Source: Pontibacillus yanchengensis
GTDB taxonomy: Bacteria > Bacillota > Bacilli > Bacillales > BH030062
Reading direction: 5' to 3'
Length of the DNA: 64,000 nucleotides
Assembly (NCBI RefSeq): GCF_009856295.1
Contig: NZ_WMEU01000001.1
Location: 496,001 to 560,000, forward strand
Below are positions 18,141-27,318 of this stretch, in pieces. The translations under genes were made by a program, and so were the position numbers. The notes under the pieces were generated by a model that saw nothing but the letters and a program-made list of their open reading frames with translations, was not told the DNA's origin and made no database searches. Within the stretch, counting starts at the first letter, position 1, and every line of letters begins with the position of its first letter.

Positions 18141-18860
18141 TTAATCGTCTAGTTTACGAAGTTCTTGTTTAATTTCTGTTTTTCCTTTAGTTTGATCATC
18201 AATTTCTTTAATGACCTTGGCTGGTGTACCAGCTACAACTGAATTTGGAGGAACGTCTTGGGTTACGATGGAGCCTGCTGCTACAACAGATCCTTTTCCT
18301 ACTGTAACTCCTTCAAGAATAACTGCATTCGCCCCTACAACAACTTCATCTTCTACTACAACTGGTTTTGCGGAAGGAGGCTCAATAACACCTGCTAAAA
18401 CAGCACCAGCACCAATGTGGCAATTCTTTCCTACTGTAGCACGTCCACCAAGCACAACGTTCATATCAATCATCGTGCCTTCACCCACTACAGAGCCAAT
18501 GTTAATGGCAGCACCTAGCATAATAACGGCACCATCACCAATTTCTACCTGATCACGGATAATAGCACCCGGCTCAATACGAGCATTAACTTTTTTCAAA
18601 TCTAGCGTTGGAATTGCTGAGTTACGACGATCATTTTCAACTACGTAGTCAGCAATTGCATCCTCATGTTCTTTCAAAAGAGGCTCAACCTCTTTCCATT
18701 CACCGAATAGGACACCTGTTTCGTTATCAACGAATGTCTTTACATTCTCACCGAAATCAAGTGTCTTTAGGTTCTCCCCTTTAATATATACTTTCACAGG
18801 AGTTGATTTTTTGCTGTTTGATATAAAAGAAATAATCTCATTTGCATCCATTTGTTCCAT
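18141..18860 (-). CDS. dapH: 2,3,4,5-tetrahydrodipicolinate N-acetyltransferase
   Basis: Transfers acetyl from acetyl-CoA to tetrahydrodipicolinate, the first step of the acetylase route to meso-diaminopimelate. 239 residues: a short alpha domain (~1-85) then a left-handed beta-helix of hexapeptide repeats (isoleucine-patch pattern, ~95-225) ending in [13 protein letters not shown]. The start [13 protein letters not shown] at 18860 follows AAGGAGG and aligns with B. subtilis DapH; a longer in-frame start would be inside the ribosome site. Confidence 0.95.
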   Translation of the reverse strand: MEQMDANEIISFISNSKKSTPVKVYIKGENLKTLDFGENVKTFVDNETGVLFGEWKEVEPLLKEHEDAIADYVVENDRRNSAIPTLDLKKVNARIEPGAIIRDQVEIGDGAVIMLGAAINIGSVVGEGTMIDMNVVLGGRATVGKNCHIGAGAVLAGVIEPPSAKPVVVEDEVVVGANAVILEGVTVGKGSVVAAGSIVTQDVPPNSVVAGTPAKVIKEIDDQTKGKTEIKQELRKLDD

Positions 18861-19049
18861 GTGTAGTTCCTCCTTCATATTATGTATGTTCCTTTATTGT
18901 TTTACTTTATCAAACACATTGTGTAGTGACAAGAAAATTAGTTTCCCTGCTAGTATTAAACATAAGTTGATCTCTAATGGAAAAAACACCTTATGAGTAA
19001 GACATACACATTTACTCTCCTTGGAACCATACTCCTCCTGAATACCAAC

Positions 19050-19089
19050 AAAAAGAAAAATTGTTGACCCATAAAATGAGTCAACAATG
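19050..19089 (-). terminator. Terminator of darB
   Basis: ATTGTTGAC pairs with GTCAACAAT; the minus-strand tail is T-rich (TTTTTC). The gap to dapH (18861-19050) shows no other feature. Confidence 0.75.
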
Positions 19090-19097
19090 TCGATTTA

Positions 19098-19532
19098 CTA
19101 TTCATTAATATTTTGGTGTAGGAGTTTTAATATAGCGCGTCTGGTTAAGATTCCGTCGAAGAATCCATCGACATCTACTACACAAACGAATGGATGATCA
19201 ATAACGGATTGCAGTCCTTTTGAGAAGTTATCGTCAGGGCTTATATAAGGGACGTTCTTATTCATAACTTCTTCAACTGTTATCGTGGAAAGTCGATCTA
19301 ATTCAAACTGTTCTTTTCCTAGCATGTTGTTTATTATATTAGTTTTGCTTATGATCCCTTTTAGTTTATATTGAGGATCCAAGACTGGCACTGCTGAATA
19401 ACCAGATTTCACTAGTACTAGTAAAGCGTGTTCCATCGGATTACCACCTTGTACGTGGGCAACTTTTTCTGATGGAATCATCAAGTCTCCAACTGAGTAC
19501 GTTTCCAATTCTTTTCTTTGTACACTAATCAA
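19098..19532 (-). CDS. darB: CBS-domain c-di-AMP receptor DarB
   Basis: A stand-alone CBS pair (~10-65 and ~80-140) of 144 residues. It aligns along its length with B. subtilis DarB (YkuL): KVAHVQ.GN..EHALLVL, AIPVLDP.Y.L.G, ITVEEVM, FVCV, ILTRR. In B. subtilis apo-DarB stimulates Rel (ppGpp) and pyruvate carboxylase and is silenced by c-di-AMP. Those roles are taken from the family. Monocistronic, in the conserved yku neighbourhood. Confidence 0.92.
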   Translation of the reverse strand: MISVQRKELETYSVGDLMIPSEKVAHVQGGNPMEHALLVLVKSGYSAVPVLDPQYKLKGIISKTNIINNMLGKEQFELDRLSTITVEEVMNKNVPYISPDDNFSKGLQSVIDHPFVCVVDVDGFFDGILTRRAILKLLHQNINE

Positions 19533-19656
19533 TTGTTACACTCCTTCTAGTTCAGCACATGGAGGAGCCAAGCAATCATGAAATTCTCAATTCCTTTGTA
19601 TCCCAAAAAACATTATACCATAAATGGTTAGAGAATACGATATCCATTTACCGAAC

Positions 19657-20142
19657 TTATTGATTTGGATAAACCCACTTTAAACTAGAGATTTTCAATC
19701 CATTTTCCTTATTCACTATGGTTATACGTTGTTGAGGAATTTGAGTTCCCATTAATTCCGAAGAATCTTGTCTAGATTCTTCAATTAGTAACTCATCATT
19801 CGATACTGATTTCACATCAAACCGCTTGGATTGCAAGCTATGTATCATATAGGGAGAAAAATCTGTTGAAGCGAATTGATATCCTTCTCCAGAGATAAAT
19901 AAGTGTTCCTTAAACATCTCCATCATTAAGTCTTTTGTAAAAACACTCAAAAAGTCTTCTCTAATATAGTGATACTGGGATGACTTTTCAGCATGAAGCG
20001 ATTGTATATCATGTGCTTTCAAAAGAATTTCCTCCCATCCCCCCTCAGTTAAATCCTCAATATCATCTTCTATATTTGCTTGTACATTCGTACTAAACAA
20101 GCATAATAACCCTATTACAAGTACGATTGGTATCCGCTTCAT
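19657..20142 (-). CDS. Secreted protein of unknown function
   Basis: 161 residues with a Sec signal peptide (MKRIPIVLVIGLLCLFSTNVQA, cleavage likely after QA). The mature part is mixed alpha/beta with no cysteines. A FTKDLMMEMFKEHLF...TDFSPYMI block suggests an organised domain, but I do not recognise the family with confidence. Its start is clear: ATG with GAAAGG a few bases before it. It lies between darB and ykuI on the same strand. Confidence 0.75.
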   Translation of the reverse strand: MKRIPIVLVIGLLCLFSTNVQANIEDDIEDLTEGGWEEILLKAHDIQSLHAEKSSQYHYIREDFLSVFTKDLMMEMFKEHLFISGEGYQFASTDFSPYMIHSLQSKRFDVKSVSNDELLIEESRQDSSELMGTQIPQQRITIVNKENGLKISSLKWVYPNQ

Positions 20143-20211
20143 AAAACATTCCTTTCGTTAAAATGTAGGGGGGATGATCGCTCGCATAGGTAGATCAACC
20201 CCATTTGTGCG

Positions 20212-20337
20212 TTATGATTCTTTTTGATTGTGCTGAACTTCGATTTTAATAGGTATTAATTCTTTGTGTCCGCAAAGGGAACAGGCAAGTTGTTTTTTTG
20301 AAAATAAGACACAACATCGTGTACATCGGTATTGCAT
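20212..20337 (-). CDS. Small zinc-ribbon protein
   Basis: 41 residues with two CxxC knuckles (C5/C8 and C19/C22), a minimal zinc ribbon, and a charged tail. The frame is open further upstream, but AGAGGG stands seven bases before the ATG at 20337 (an ATG at 20340 is equally in frame). Function unknown. Downstream of ykuI on the same strand but separated by its terminator. Confidence 0.6.
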   Translation of the reverse strand: MQYRCTRCCVLFSKKQLACSLCGHKELIPIKIEVQHNQKES

Positions 20338-20524
20338 CATACATCCCTCTTTCTGGTTGTTGATACTTATTCTAGCAATATATGATATGCAGTGGAGAAC
20401 TATTCGTTCGCAAATTCCCTGCATGACTAGACAAGTATCGAGAGAAGCTTCGATGAAATCAACATAGATGTAGGAGGTATTGACGAATATAATCGCTTTT
20501 CGCATTTAAGGATTGATTCTTCGA

Positions 20525-20564
20525 CAAAAAAAACCAGCAAATCCATATAGGAATCTGCTGGTTA
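20525..20564 (-). terminator. Terminator of ykuI
   Basis: AACCAGCA pairs with TGCTGGTT around an imperfect inner stem; eight T follow on the minus strand. It overlaps the ykuI stop. Confidence 0.8.
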
Positions 20565-21776
20565 AATAAGCAAGCATTCATGTTCATAAATGTAAGAATA
20601 CTGAATGTCAATAAAGATATAGTGATGGGCAGATAATGGAAAACTAAAGGTTCGAACCATTTCTCTTGTATCAATATCAGAATAAAGATCTGACAACCGT
20701 CCTTTATTCCACATTCTCATTTGTACCATGTTCTCAAGAAAATAAGGACGGAACGCCCAGTTTGTACCTAAAATCTCCGACTCCTTTATCCAATCTTCAT
20801 GATACTTGCGATAGTTTGATGAGATTTGTTGACCATTACTATCACATACATAAATTCGGAAGCTCTCTTCATCAAAATAACGACAGACTTTTTCAATAAA
20901 ACTATCTACCTTCTTTGGCCCATCCCAATGATCCAATAAACCTCTTGTTCGTTGGTCCCATTTCAAGACAAATGCTAATCGGTCTTCAATTAATCCTTTC
21001 TCTCTTCGAATAAAAGCATTGACCTGATCTTTTAATAACCCCTCTTTTGCAAAAGGATTTAAAAACGAAAATGAAGGATGTTCTAAATAATAGCCCTGAT
21101 AAAATCTACCACCATGCTTCCATGCGTAATATAGTTGGAAAGAGTCTTCCACATTTTCAAATAGCATAGCGGCACCAATCCTGCGTGCTAACATAGATAA
21201 TGAATATAAGATGTCCTGGAAACCACTAGAATTCATATCTCTTAAAATCTTTGAATCAATTTTTAGGATATGCGGTTCTAGTTGTCTAATGTAATCCAGA
21301 TTTGAACTTTTAGCTCCGACTTGATCAATCGCAATTTGAATACCATAGGTTTTGTAATACAACAATAGATGGCTTAAACTTTCAAAATCCTCTTCGAAAT
21401 CATGTTCTGTTATTTCCAGTACAATTCGATTATAGGAAAAACCTTGTTCTACGAAAGATGTAAGTGTTTCAATTAATTTTTCACCATTCAACATTAATTG
21501 TCTTGCATTCCGATTAATGAACAAACAGCTAGTCTTGTCCTCGTTATCTACAACCTCTTGTAAAGCTAATTTCAATAAATGCTCGTCCAGTTCTAGTTTG
21601 AAATCATCGGGTACTTGAGGATCTTGAAAAAAAGTTCCTAAGCTCTCCCACTCTTCACCTACCTTAATTCTTCCAAGTACTTCATAACCTATTATGTCGT
21701 GCTTAATTGCTGAAAAAATAGGTTGATAGGCTGGTTTTGTCTTCTCAATCTGGGCGATTATGTCTAATGGATCCAT
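20562..21776 (-). CDS. ykuI: YkuI-type degenerate EAL protein (c-di-GMP binding)
   Basis: 404 residues: EAL domain (~1-245) and a C-terminal PAS-like YkuI_C domain (~260-400). The EAL signature appears as YEVLG (E32), with N89, E121 (LEITEHD) and K172 (LKID). The loop that should read DDFGTG reads DQVGAKSS, so the second metal Asp is Gln152. B. subtilis YkuI has a similarly broken loop; it binds c-di-GMP and has no clear phosphodiesterase activity. A receptor or pseudo-enzyme role is therefore likely here too. Directly downstream of a decayed signalling gene. Confidence 0.9.
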   Translation of the reverse strand: MDPLDIIAQIEKTKPAYQPIFSAIKHDIIGYEVLGRIKVGEEWESLGTFFQDPQVPDDFKLELDEHLLKLALQEVVDNEDKTSCLFINRNARQLMLNGEKLIETLTSFVEQGFSYNRIVLEITEHDFEEDFESLSHLLLYYKTYGIQIAIDQVGAKSSNLDYIRQLEPHILKIDSKILRDMNSSGFQDILYSLSMLARRIGAAMLFENVEDSFQLYYAWKHGGRFYQGYYLEHPSFSFLNPFAKEGLLKDQVNAFIRREKGLIEDRLAFVLKWDQRTRGLLDHWDGPKKVDSFIEKVCRYFDEESFRIYVCDSNGQQISSNYRKYHEDWIKESEILGTNWAFRPYFLENMVQMRMWNKGRLSDLYSDIDTREMVRTFSFPLSAHHYIFIDIQYSYIYEHECLLI

Positions 21777-21789
21777 ATGTAATTCCCTC

Positions 21790-22537
21790 CTGTACTACAC
21801 ATACTCTGTTTTTCTCATGTTTGGAAGAGTCAAGCAACTCCCTTCCCCCCAATTCTGATGTAATAGTTAAACTACCGTGAGTATCCTCAGTAAAACCCTT
21901 TGCAAAAATGGCTAAGTCCTCCACTACCCGCTCCTGTTCTGATTCTAGGTTTATCTTTTCTATAAAATCAATCAAATACATAAGGTAGTTCTTTTCTGGG
22001 GCAATCCCTTCTCCCTCATCATGAATAACATAATAACTTCGTCCCTCGAGTCTAATTGAACGGTTATACTAATTCCATCGAGTCTTTGGTGTATTGTATT
22101 TCCCATAACATTCACAACAATCTGGCGAATTCGAACCTTGTCTACAAAAGTAACCTGATCCTCTTCACCTAAGTTTTTGTGAATATACAGTTGTTTATCT
22201 TCTAGGAATCATAACATTTAAGTTTTCATTTAATCATCCGCGCCCATTTCCAACGCTATATATAGTATCAATTCATCTGTTCTTGTAGTTAAATGATGTC
22301 TGGAAGCGAAGGTAATAGCGAACGAATTTCTCGTAAACAGGTAAGTCGATCCATTCAAGGCATCATCATATCCAAAAGCACAAATTCAATCTTGCCAACT
22401 TTCAGGAGTACCAATGCTTCATCTCCATCTGCTGCTTCTAACAAGTCAAATTATTCATTAGATAGATAATTGATAATTGGCCACACATTCTCGTATATCT
22501 TGATTATCATCTACGAAAATAATTTTTAGTAACAAAG
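21790..22537 (-). pseudogene. Decayed response-regulator/histidine-kinase gene
   Basis: Reading the minus strand across frames restores a receiver domain: KIIFVDDNQDIRE from a TTG at 22537 with a good GGGGGC site, LEAADGDEALVLL, and FVLLDMMMP followed by TGA where PGMDG is expected. It then jumps to an ATPase domain: VRIRQIVVNVMGN, a frameshift, YYVIHDEGEGIAPEKN, and a closing GSLTITSELGG. The dimerisation/His domain is missing between the two, so an internal deletion joined them. Several stops and at least three frameshifts rule out function. Confidence 0.8.
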
Positions 22538-22613
22538 GTAGCCCCCTTTTTTATGTTATATATATTTTAAAACATTACCTTAAAGTTCGGTAGTATGGAA
22601 AATCTAAAATCGA

Positions 22614-22639
22614 AAAGCCCAAGCAAGAAACTTGGGCTA
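22614..22639 (-). terminator. Terminator of the DUF2680-like gene
   Basis: AGCCCAAG/CTTGGGCT hairpin followed by TTTTCG on the minus strand. Confidence 0.75.
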
Positions 22640-22654
22640 GTGTATATGGAATGT

Positions 22655-23086
22655 TTACTGATCTTTTTGCTTATGTTGATCATTTTTCTCAATCGGTTGA
22701 TCTAGTTGATTCTCAAATTCTTCACTCATTTTCTCTAGAATCCAATCACGTTTCTTTTCTGTCATCCAGCCCTCTTCAACATTTTGATCTAATTTCACTT
22801 TTGCTTCCTTCAAAAGTTGCTTTTTCACTTCTTCTGGTCTTTGTCCTGCTTTTTCGATTACTTGGCGTAATGTTAACCCTTTTTCTTGATAAGAACGCAA
22901 ATCATCTTTTGATGTGTTGATAATCTTAGACAAATCATTCAACATCCATTTGTGATGACCTCTATGATGTTCGCACTCCCCATTGTTATTGACTGGGCTA
23001 TAGTCTTCTTCTGCGAAAGCATTTACATTAATCAGATTCAAAGCAAACATAGCTATTAATGTTCCAACCCATAGCTTAAGCTTCAT
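22655..23086 (-). CDS. Secreted DUF2680-like protein
   Basis: 143 residues: signal peptide (cleavage near AFAEE), then a helical domain with the pattern LRSYQEKGLTLRQVIEKAG...EEVKKQLLKEAKVKLDQNVEEGWMTEKKRDWILEKM. This resembles the DUF2680 repeat seen in secreted Firmicute proteins. A His-rich segment (CEHHRGHHKW) and a polar, charged tail frame it. Function unknown. Strong AGGAGG site; monocistronic. Confidence 0.75.
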   Translation of the reverse strand: MKLKLWVGTLIAMFALNLINVNAFAEEDYSPVNNNGECEHHRGHHKWMLNDLSKIINTSKDDLRSYQEKGLTLRQVIEKAGQRPEEVKKQLLKEAKVKLDQNVEEGWMTEKKRDWILEKMSEEFENQLDQPIEKNDQHKQKDQ

Positions 23087-23254
23087 GATGTATACCTCCT
23101 TTCTTGTTGAGTCATTCTATAGCTTAACCAGTATTTATCTACAATATCTCAAAAAAATCTATAGATTTTGTTAAGACACAATAATATGATTTGGGTAAAG
23201 TGACCAAAAAAGATATAATAGAAACAGAAGTTTAATGAGAAGAGGTTTTGTCTA

Positions 23255-23890
23255 GTGGAAACACATACATTCACTAAAAAAGAAGAAGTCGCTAATGCCA
23301 TAACACATGGGATTGGCGTATTATTAAGTATTGCCGCCTTAGTTATACTTGTTGTGAATGCTAGTATGAATGGTGGACCATGGGATATCATATCTGTGTC
23401 CATTTACGGAGCTTCAATGATTTTCTTGTATTTATCCTCAACACTTGTTCACGCAATGCCACCTGGAAAATGGAAGGACCGCTTCGAAGTTTTTGATCAT
23501 GCTGCCATCTATTTATTTATTGCAGGAACTTACACTCCAATATTGTTACTCTTGTTAGGTGGCAATCTAGGGTGGACGCTATTTGGTGTAGTATGGGGAA
23601 TTGCAATCGGTGGTGTATTCTTCAAAATGTTCTTTGTAAAACGTTTCGTCGTATTATCAACTGTCTTTTACTTATTAATGGGATGGATCATTGTTTTTGC
23701 TTGGAACCCACTAGTTGCTAAGTTCGCTTTTGGCGGTCTAGTACTCCTCATAATTGGAGGCATTCTGTATTCTCTAGGAACCATCTTTTATGTATGGCGA
23801 AGTTTTACATTTCACCATGCAGTATGGCATATCTTTGTTATGGCAGGAACCATCGTACACTTTTTTGCGATTTTCTTCTATATACTGTAA
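23255..23890 (+). CDS. PAQR / hemolysin III family membrane protein
   Basis: 211 residues with seven membrane segments. The family zinc-site motifs are visible: an early E/N-x-x-x-H (NAITHGIGV), a central SSTLVHAM...FDHAAIYLFIAGTYTP and a C-terminal HHAVWHIFV. Related to B. subtilis YplQ. The role is unsettled; the name hemolysin comes from one B. cereus study. GTG start with AGAGGT upstream. Monocistronic, with a bidirectional terminator downstream. Confidence 0.9.
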   Translation: METHTFTKKEEVANAITHGIGVLLSIAALVILVVNASMNGGPWDIISVSIYGASMIFLYLSSTLVHAMPPGKWKDRFEVFDHAAIYLFIAGTYTPILLLLLGGNLGWTLFGVVWGIAIGGVFFKMFFVKRFVVLSTVFYLLMGWIIVFAWNPLVAKFAFGGLVLLIIGGILYSLGTIFYVWRSFTFHHAVWHIFVMAGTIVHFFAIFFYIL

Positions 23891-24055
23891 TGCTTCCTTT
23901 TGAAATAAGATGGACATTAATAACATGAGCAGAGAGGCTTCTTTGATTAATCCCATAAAGCAACATCTTTAAAAGAAATGATAAAGATGCCTTTATCAGG
24001 CATAGGGTATATACTGAAATTAAACATTCACAATCCACAACTTATTGTTTAATAA

Positions 24056-24096
24056 GAGAACTCCTAACGAAATCACTATGTTAGGAGTTCTTTTAT
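24056..24096. terminator. Bidirectional terminator between PAQR gene and fadH
   Basis: AGAACTCCTAAC and its complement around a ten-base loop, with T-run on the right and A-run on the left. Serves convergent genes. Confidence 0.8.
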
Positions 24097-24145
24097 TCGC
24101 TCATCTTGAATGACTATTCATTCATTTTGAGTTCTTCATCTTTTT

Positions 24146-24913
24146 TTAAAAAGGAAATGAATTTAACCATTGTCCACCATCTAAGGTAACAACCTCACCA
24201 TTCATATAAGAGGCTTTTTCAGATAAAATAAAGTGCGCCAAATCTGCTATCTCTTCTGGTTTTCCTAACCTTCCAAGTGGAACTGAATCTAATGTTCGTT
24301 TTGCAGCTTGTTCTGATTCAAACAATTTTTCAGCTCCTCCAGTTCGTTCGATTGGGCCAGGAGCAATCGCATTTGTCCTAATTTTGTACTTATGCCCCCA
24401 TTCTACTGCCAATGTGCGAGTCATGGTTAAAACACCGGATTTAGCACTTGCAGAGTGAATCACTCCAGCACCTGCGTTCCAAGCATAAGTAGCAACAATA
24501 TTAAGAATATTACCTTGAATCTTGTTTTCAATCCAATACTGTCCCACTTCTCGACTGCAATAGAATGTACCATTTAATACAATATCAATAACTGAATCCC
24601 AGCCATTTACTGATAGTTTTTCTGCAGGGCTAACAAAATTCCCTGCTGCATTATTTACTAAATGGTGGATAGACCCAAAGTGATTGATGGTCTCTTCGAC
24701 CATTCGAGCAACATCCTCAGGCTCCCGTACATCCATTACAATAGTATAAACTCGGTCTACACTTCCACCTGCAATCTCATTTTTTGCAGCTTCCAATCGT
24801 TCTTCATTTCGCCCAGTTATAACAACTTTTGCACCTTCTTCTACAAACTTCTTGGCCATAAATTTTCCCATTCCATTTGAGCCACCTGTTATGATGGCAA
24901 CCTCATTTTGCAT
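24146..24913 (-). CDS. fadH: 2,4-dienoyl-CoA reductase, SDR type
   Basis: NADPH-dependent reductase for unsaturated fatty acyl-CoA breakdown. 255 residues: TGGSNGMG cofactor motif (8-15), NNAAGNF, and the active-site arrangement of the DECR subgroup. There YAWNAGAGVIHSASAK replaces the usual YxxxK with a Tyr further upstream and SASAK. C-terminal YMNGEVVTLDGGQWL. The length matches B. subtilis FadH (YkuF), whose neighbour is also ykuE. Divergent from ykuE. Confidence 0.92.
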   Translation of the reverse strand: MQNEVAIITGGSNGMGKFMAKKFVEEGAKVVITGRNEERLEAAKNEIAGGSVDRVYTIVMDVREPEDVARMVEETINHFGSIHHLVNNAAGNFVSPAEKLSVNGWDSVIDIVLNGTFYCSREVGQYWIENKIQGNILNIVATYAWNAGAGVIHSASAKSGVLTMTRTLAVEWGHKYKIRTNAIAPGPIERTGGAEKLFESEQAAKRTLDSVPLGRLGKPEEIADLAHFILSEKASYMNGEVVTLDGGQWLNSFPF

Positions 24914-25100
24914 GAATCCTCACTCCTTTACTATATAATCATTTCTTTTAATAAACACGAAATACCTTTCAACATAAAAAATTTATTCAGATTTTCATTG
25001 AAATACCGAACAGAAAAAAAGCGAATTCATGCTATAATTCATCTATGAATCTCGAACTCTTTTACAGAACGAGTAAATACCAACAAAAGGCGTGACGTTT

Positions 25101-25979
25101 ATGTCTAAAAAAATGACCCGCCGTACATTTATTAAACGCTTATTCGGAAGTGTGTTAGGCTTAATTGGGTTAAGTGGGGGTACGTATTATTACGCTAAAC
25201 ATATAGAACCCTCCCTATTAACAATGAAAGAAGAGACCATTGAATTAAGTAATATCCCAGATGCATTTGATCAAGTGAAAATTCTACAGTTTAGTGATAC
25301 GCACATTGGTTTTCATTATGATATTCCTCAATTCGATGCATTAATAAATGAATTGAACTCCAAGCAACCTGACCTAATTTTATTTACAGGAGATTTATTT
25401 GATGCACCAAATCAAGTTCCATTCGAAATACTTGAGCAAGCTGCCGCAGTTTTATCCAGACTAGATGCACCACTTGGTAAGTATTGGATTTATGGAAATC
25501 ATGATCATGGAGGTTACGGAACAGAAATTATTGCTACTTATATGCAAAAAGGCGGATTTCAATTATTGAAAAATGAACACGTGACATTGAAGAAGGAGCA
25601 GTCCACCATAACGTTAGCAGGTTTAGATGACGCCATGCTCGGTAAACCAAATGTCAACAAAGCATTACAAGGTGCAAATCCAGATTTATTCACTCTTCTA
25701 ATGTGTCACGAACCAGACTATATACATCAAGTAAATAATGCACCAGTCGATATACAACTTTCCGGACATAGTCATGGTGGTCAAGTTCAGATACCATTCT
25801 TTGGGTACCTAGTCACACCTCCACTAGCTAAACAATATGTAGAAGGGTGGTACAGTATTGGGACTCACCCCATTCGGCTATACGTTAGTCGTGGCATAGG
25901 AACGACAAGGCTGCCTTACCGATTCATGTGTAAACCAGAATATACAATACACACTTTACAAAGTACGACCAATAATTGA
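25101..25979 (+). CDS. ykuE: Tat-exported metallophosphoesterase YkuE
   Basis: Calcineurin-like phosphoesterase of ~292 residues. Metal-ligand motifs in order: FSDTHIG, FTGDLFD, YGNHDHGG, MCHEPD, LSGHSHGGQ. The N-terminus has a twin-arginine signal (RRTFIKR before a hydrophobic stretch). In B. subtilis YkuE is a known Tat substrate that stays with the cell wall. ATG at 25101 is chosen over a GTG nine bases up because AAAAGG then has proper spacing. Downstream of the fadH divergent promoter. Confidence 0.93.
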   Translation: MSKKMTRRTFIKRLFGSVLGLIGLSGGTYYYAKHIEPSLLTMKEETIELSNIPDAFDQVKILQFSDTHIGFHYDIPQFDALINELNSKQPDLILFTGDLFDAPNQVPFEILEQAAAVLSRLDAPLGKYWIYGNHDHGGYGTEIIATYMQKGGFQLLKNEHVTLKKEQSTITLAGLDDAMLGKPNVNKALQGANPDLFTLLMCHEPDYIHQVNNAPVDIQLSGHSHGGQVQIPFFGYLVTPPLAKQYVEGWYSIGTHPIRLYVSRGIGTTRLPYRFMCKPEYTIHTLQSTTNN

Positions 25980-26071
25980 TGCATCTATCAATCTGTTTTT
26001 TAGTGGACATACTCATCTCCCTTAATCCTTCATAAGATGTTATGAAAGCCCAATGAAAAGGAGAGATGGTT

Positions 26072-26407
26072 ATGTACACACATTACCCAGTGGTTTATTA
26101 TCCCAGAACTGATATTAATCAAATTCAGCCATATATGGATGAAAATTACAGAAATGATGAACGTTTTATCGGCCCCTTCTTCCTACCATTTGTAGCAGGA
26201 GGTCTAGCTGGTTTAGCTGTAAGTCCATTTTTCTTTGGTGGATTCCGCCCCTATCCGTATCCTTGTTATGGCTATCCTTGCTACCCGCCTTATGGAGGTG
26301 GATATGGTCCATACGGTCCAGGGCCATACGGAGTTCCTTACCGATTAGATTCACCTAACTTTAATACCTATACATCAGAATACGGCCAGGAATTTGATGG
26401 AGAGTAA
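26072..26407 (+). CDS. Tyr/Pro/Gly-rich protein, possible spore or envelope protein
   Basis: 111 residues: a polar N-terminal part, one hydrophobic Gly/Ala/Phe stretch (FFLPFVAGGLAGLAVSPFFFGG) and a low-complexity YPYPCYGYPCYPPYGGGYGPYGPGPYG tract split here into its Tyr-Pro, Cys and Gly parts. This composition is common in Bacillaceae coat or surface proteins, but no family is certain. ATG 26072 is preferred to 26066, which is too close to AAGGAGAG. Confidence 0.65.
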   Translation: MYTHYPVVYYPRTDINQIQPYMDENYRNDERFIGPFFLPFVAGGLAGLAVSPFFFGGFRPYPYPCYGYPCYPPYGGGYGPYGPGPYGVPYRLDSPNFNTYTSEYGQEFDGE

Positions 26408-26580
26408 CAATAGGCATTTCTAATTAGCCAGTTTCCCTAAGGAAAGATATGTATGACCTCCATGATCCCTTTTCAAATAAAACGTAGCGCTATTGTTTTC
26501 ACTTTTTGTTCATAGCTTTTTATGAATATTCCATGATACAATACGGTCATGTTTGGAAAGCGGATGATGGAGGAGTATAT

Positions 26581-27189
26581 ATGAATAGAAATAAACCTAT
26601 AATGATTGGATTGTTACTTACATTTTTGGTATTAAGCGCTTGCTCAAAAAGCTATCAAGGTGATTTCTCATATGAGGTAAAGGATTTTGAGTTTAAGAAC
26701 CAGGACGGAGAATCTGTATCTAAAGAAGATCTTGAAGGTACATTTTGGGTAGCTGATTTTATTTTCACGAATTGTACGTCGGCATGTCCACCCATGACAG
26801 CAAATTTAGCACGTGTACAAGAAGAGATAAAAAAAGCTGGTTTACAAGATAAAGTTCGGTTTGTTTCTTTTACAATTGACCCAAATCACGATACACCTGA
26901 TGTTCTCTCAGAATATATTCAATCTCATGGTGGTGAACTGAATAACTGGGATGCTCTTACAGGATATTCACCTGATCGAATCAAGGAGTTTTCTATTAAC
27001 TCTTTCAAAGCACTAGTTGACAAAATTCCTCGTAAAGACCCAGCTGAAGGGGAAGTTGACTACAACTTCTTACATTCTTCTAGTTTTTACATAGTGTCAC
27101 CAAACGGCAATGCAATTAAAAAAATTGACGGTACGCAGTTCGAAAATGTCGATAAGTTAGTTAAGGAACTTAAAAATTATATAAAGTAA
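26581..27189 (+). CDS. SCO1/SenC family lipoprotein
   Basis: Thioredoxin-fold copper/thiol chaperone anchored outside the membrane. 202 residues with lipobox LSAC (Cys21), the metal/redox pair C65-x3-C69 (NCTSACPPM) and the third ligand His165 (NFLHSSS). SCO proteins usually load the CuA centre of cytochrome c oxidases; the qoxA here has no CuA. It must serve another oxidase elsewhere or a thiol role. The frame opens 75 bases earlier, but AGGAG precedes ATG 26581 and the signal peptide starts there. Resembles B. subtilis YpmQ. Confidence 0.92.
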   Translation: MNRNKPIMIGLLLTFLVLSACSKSYQGDFSYEVKDFEFKNQDGESVSKEDLEGTFWVADFIFTNCTSACPPMTANLARVQEEIKKAGLQDKVRFVSFTIDPNHDTPDVLSEYIQSHGGELNNWDALTGYSPDRIKEFSINSFKALVDKIPRKDPAEGEVDYNFLHSSSFYIVSPNGNAIKKIDGTQFENVDKLVKELKNYIK

Positions 27190-27218
27190 CTCATACATCA
27201 ACAGCAATCACTTACGAA

Positions 27219-27268
27219 CTTGAGAGTTTTCTTCGTGCTAACGAAGACGCTCTCAATTTGATTTTTTA
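27219..27268 (+). terminator. Terminator of the SCO gene
   Basis: TTGAGAG...CTTCGT/ACGAAG...CTCTCAA long stem with one bulge, followed by a six-T run. Confidence 0.8.
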
Positions 27269-27318
27269 GGATAGTTTTTGTACGATAGTTATAAATGTGT
27301 GTGTTAGGAGGAAAAGAT

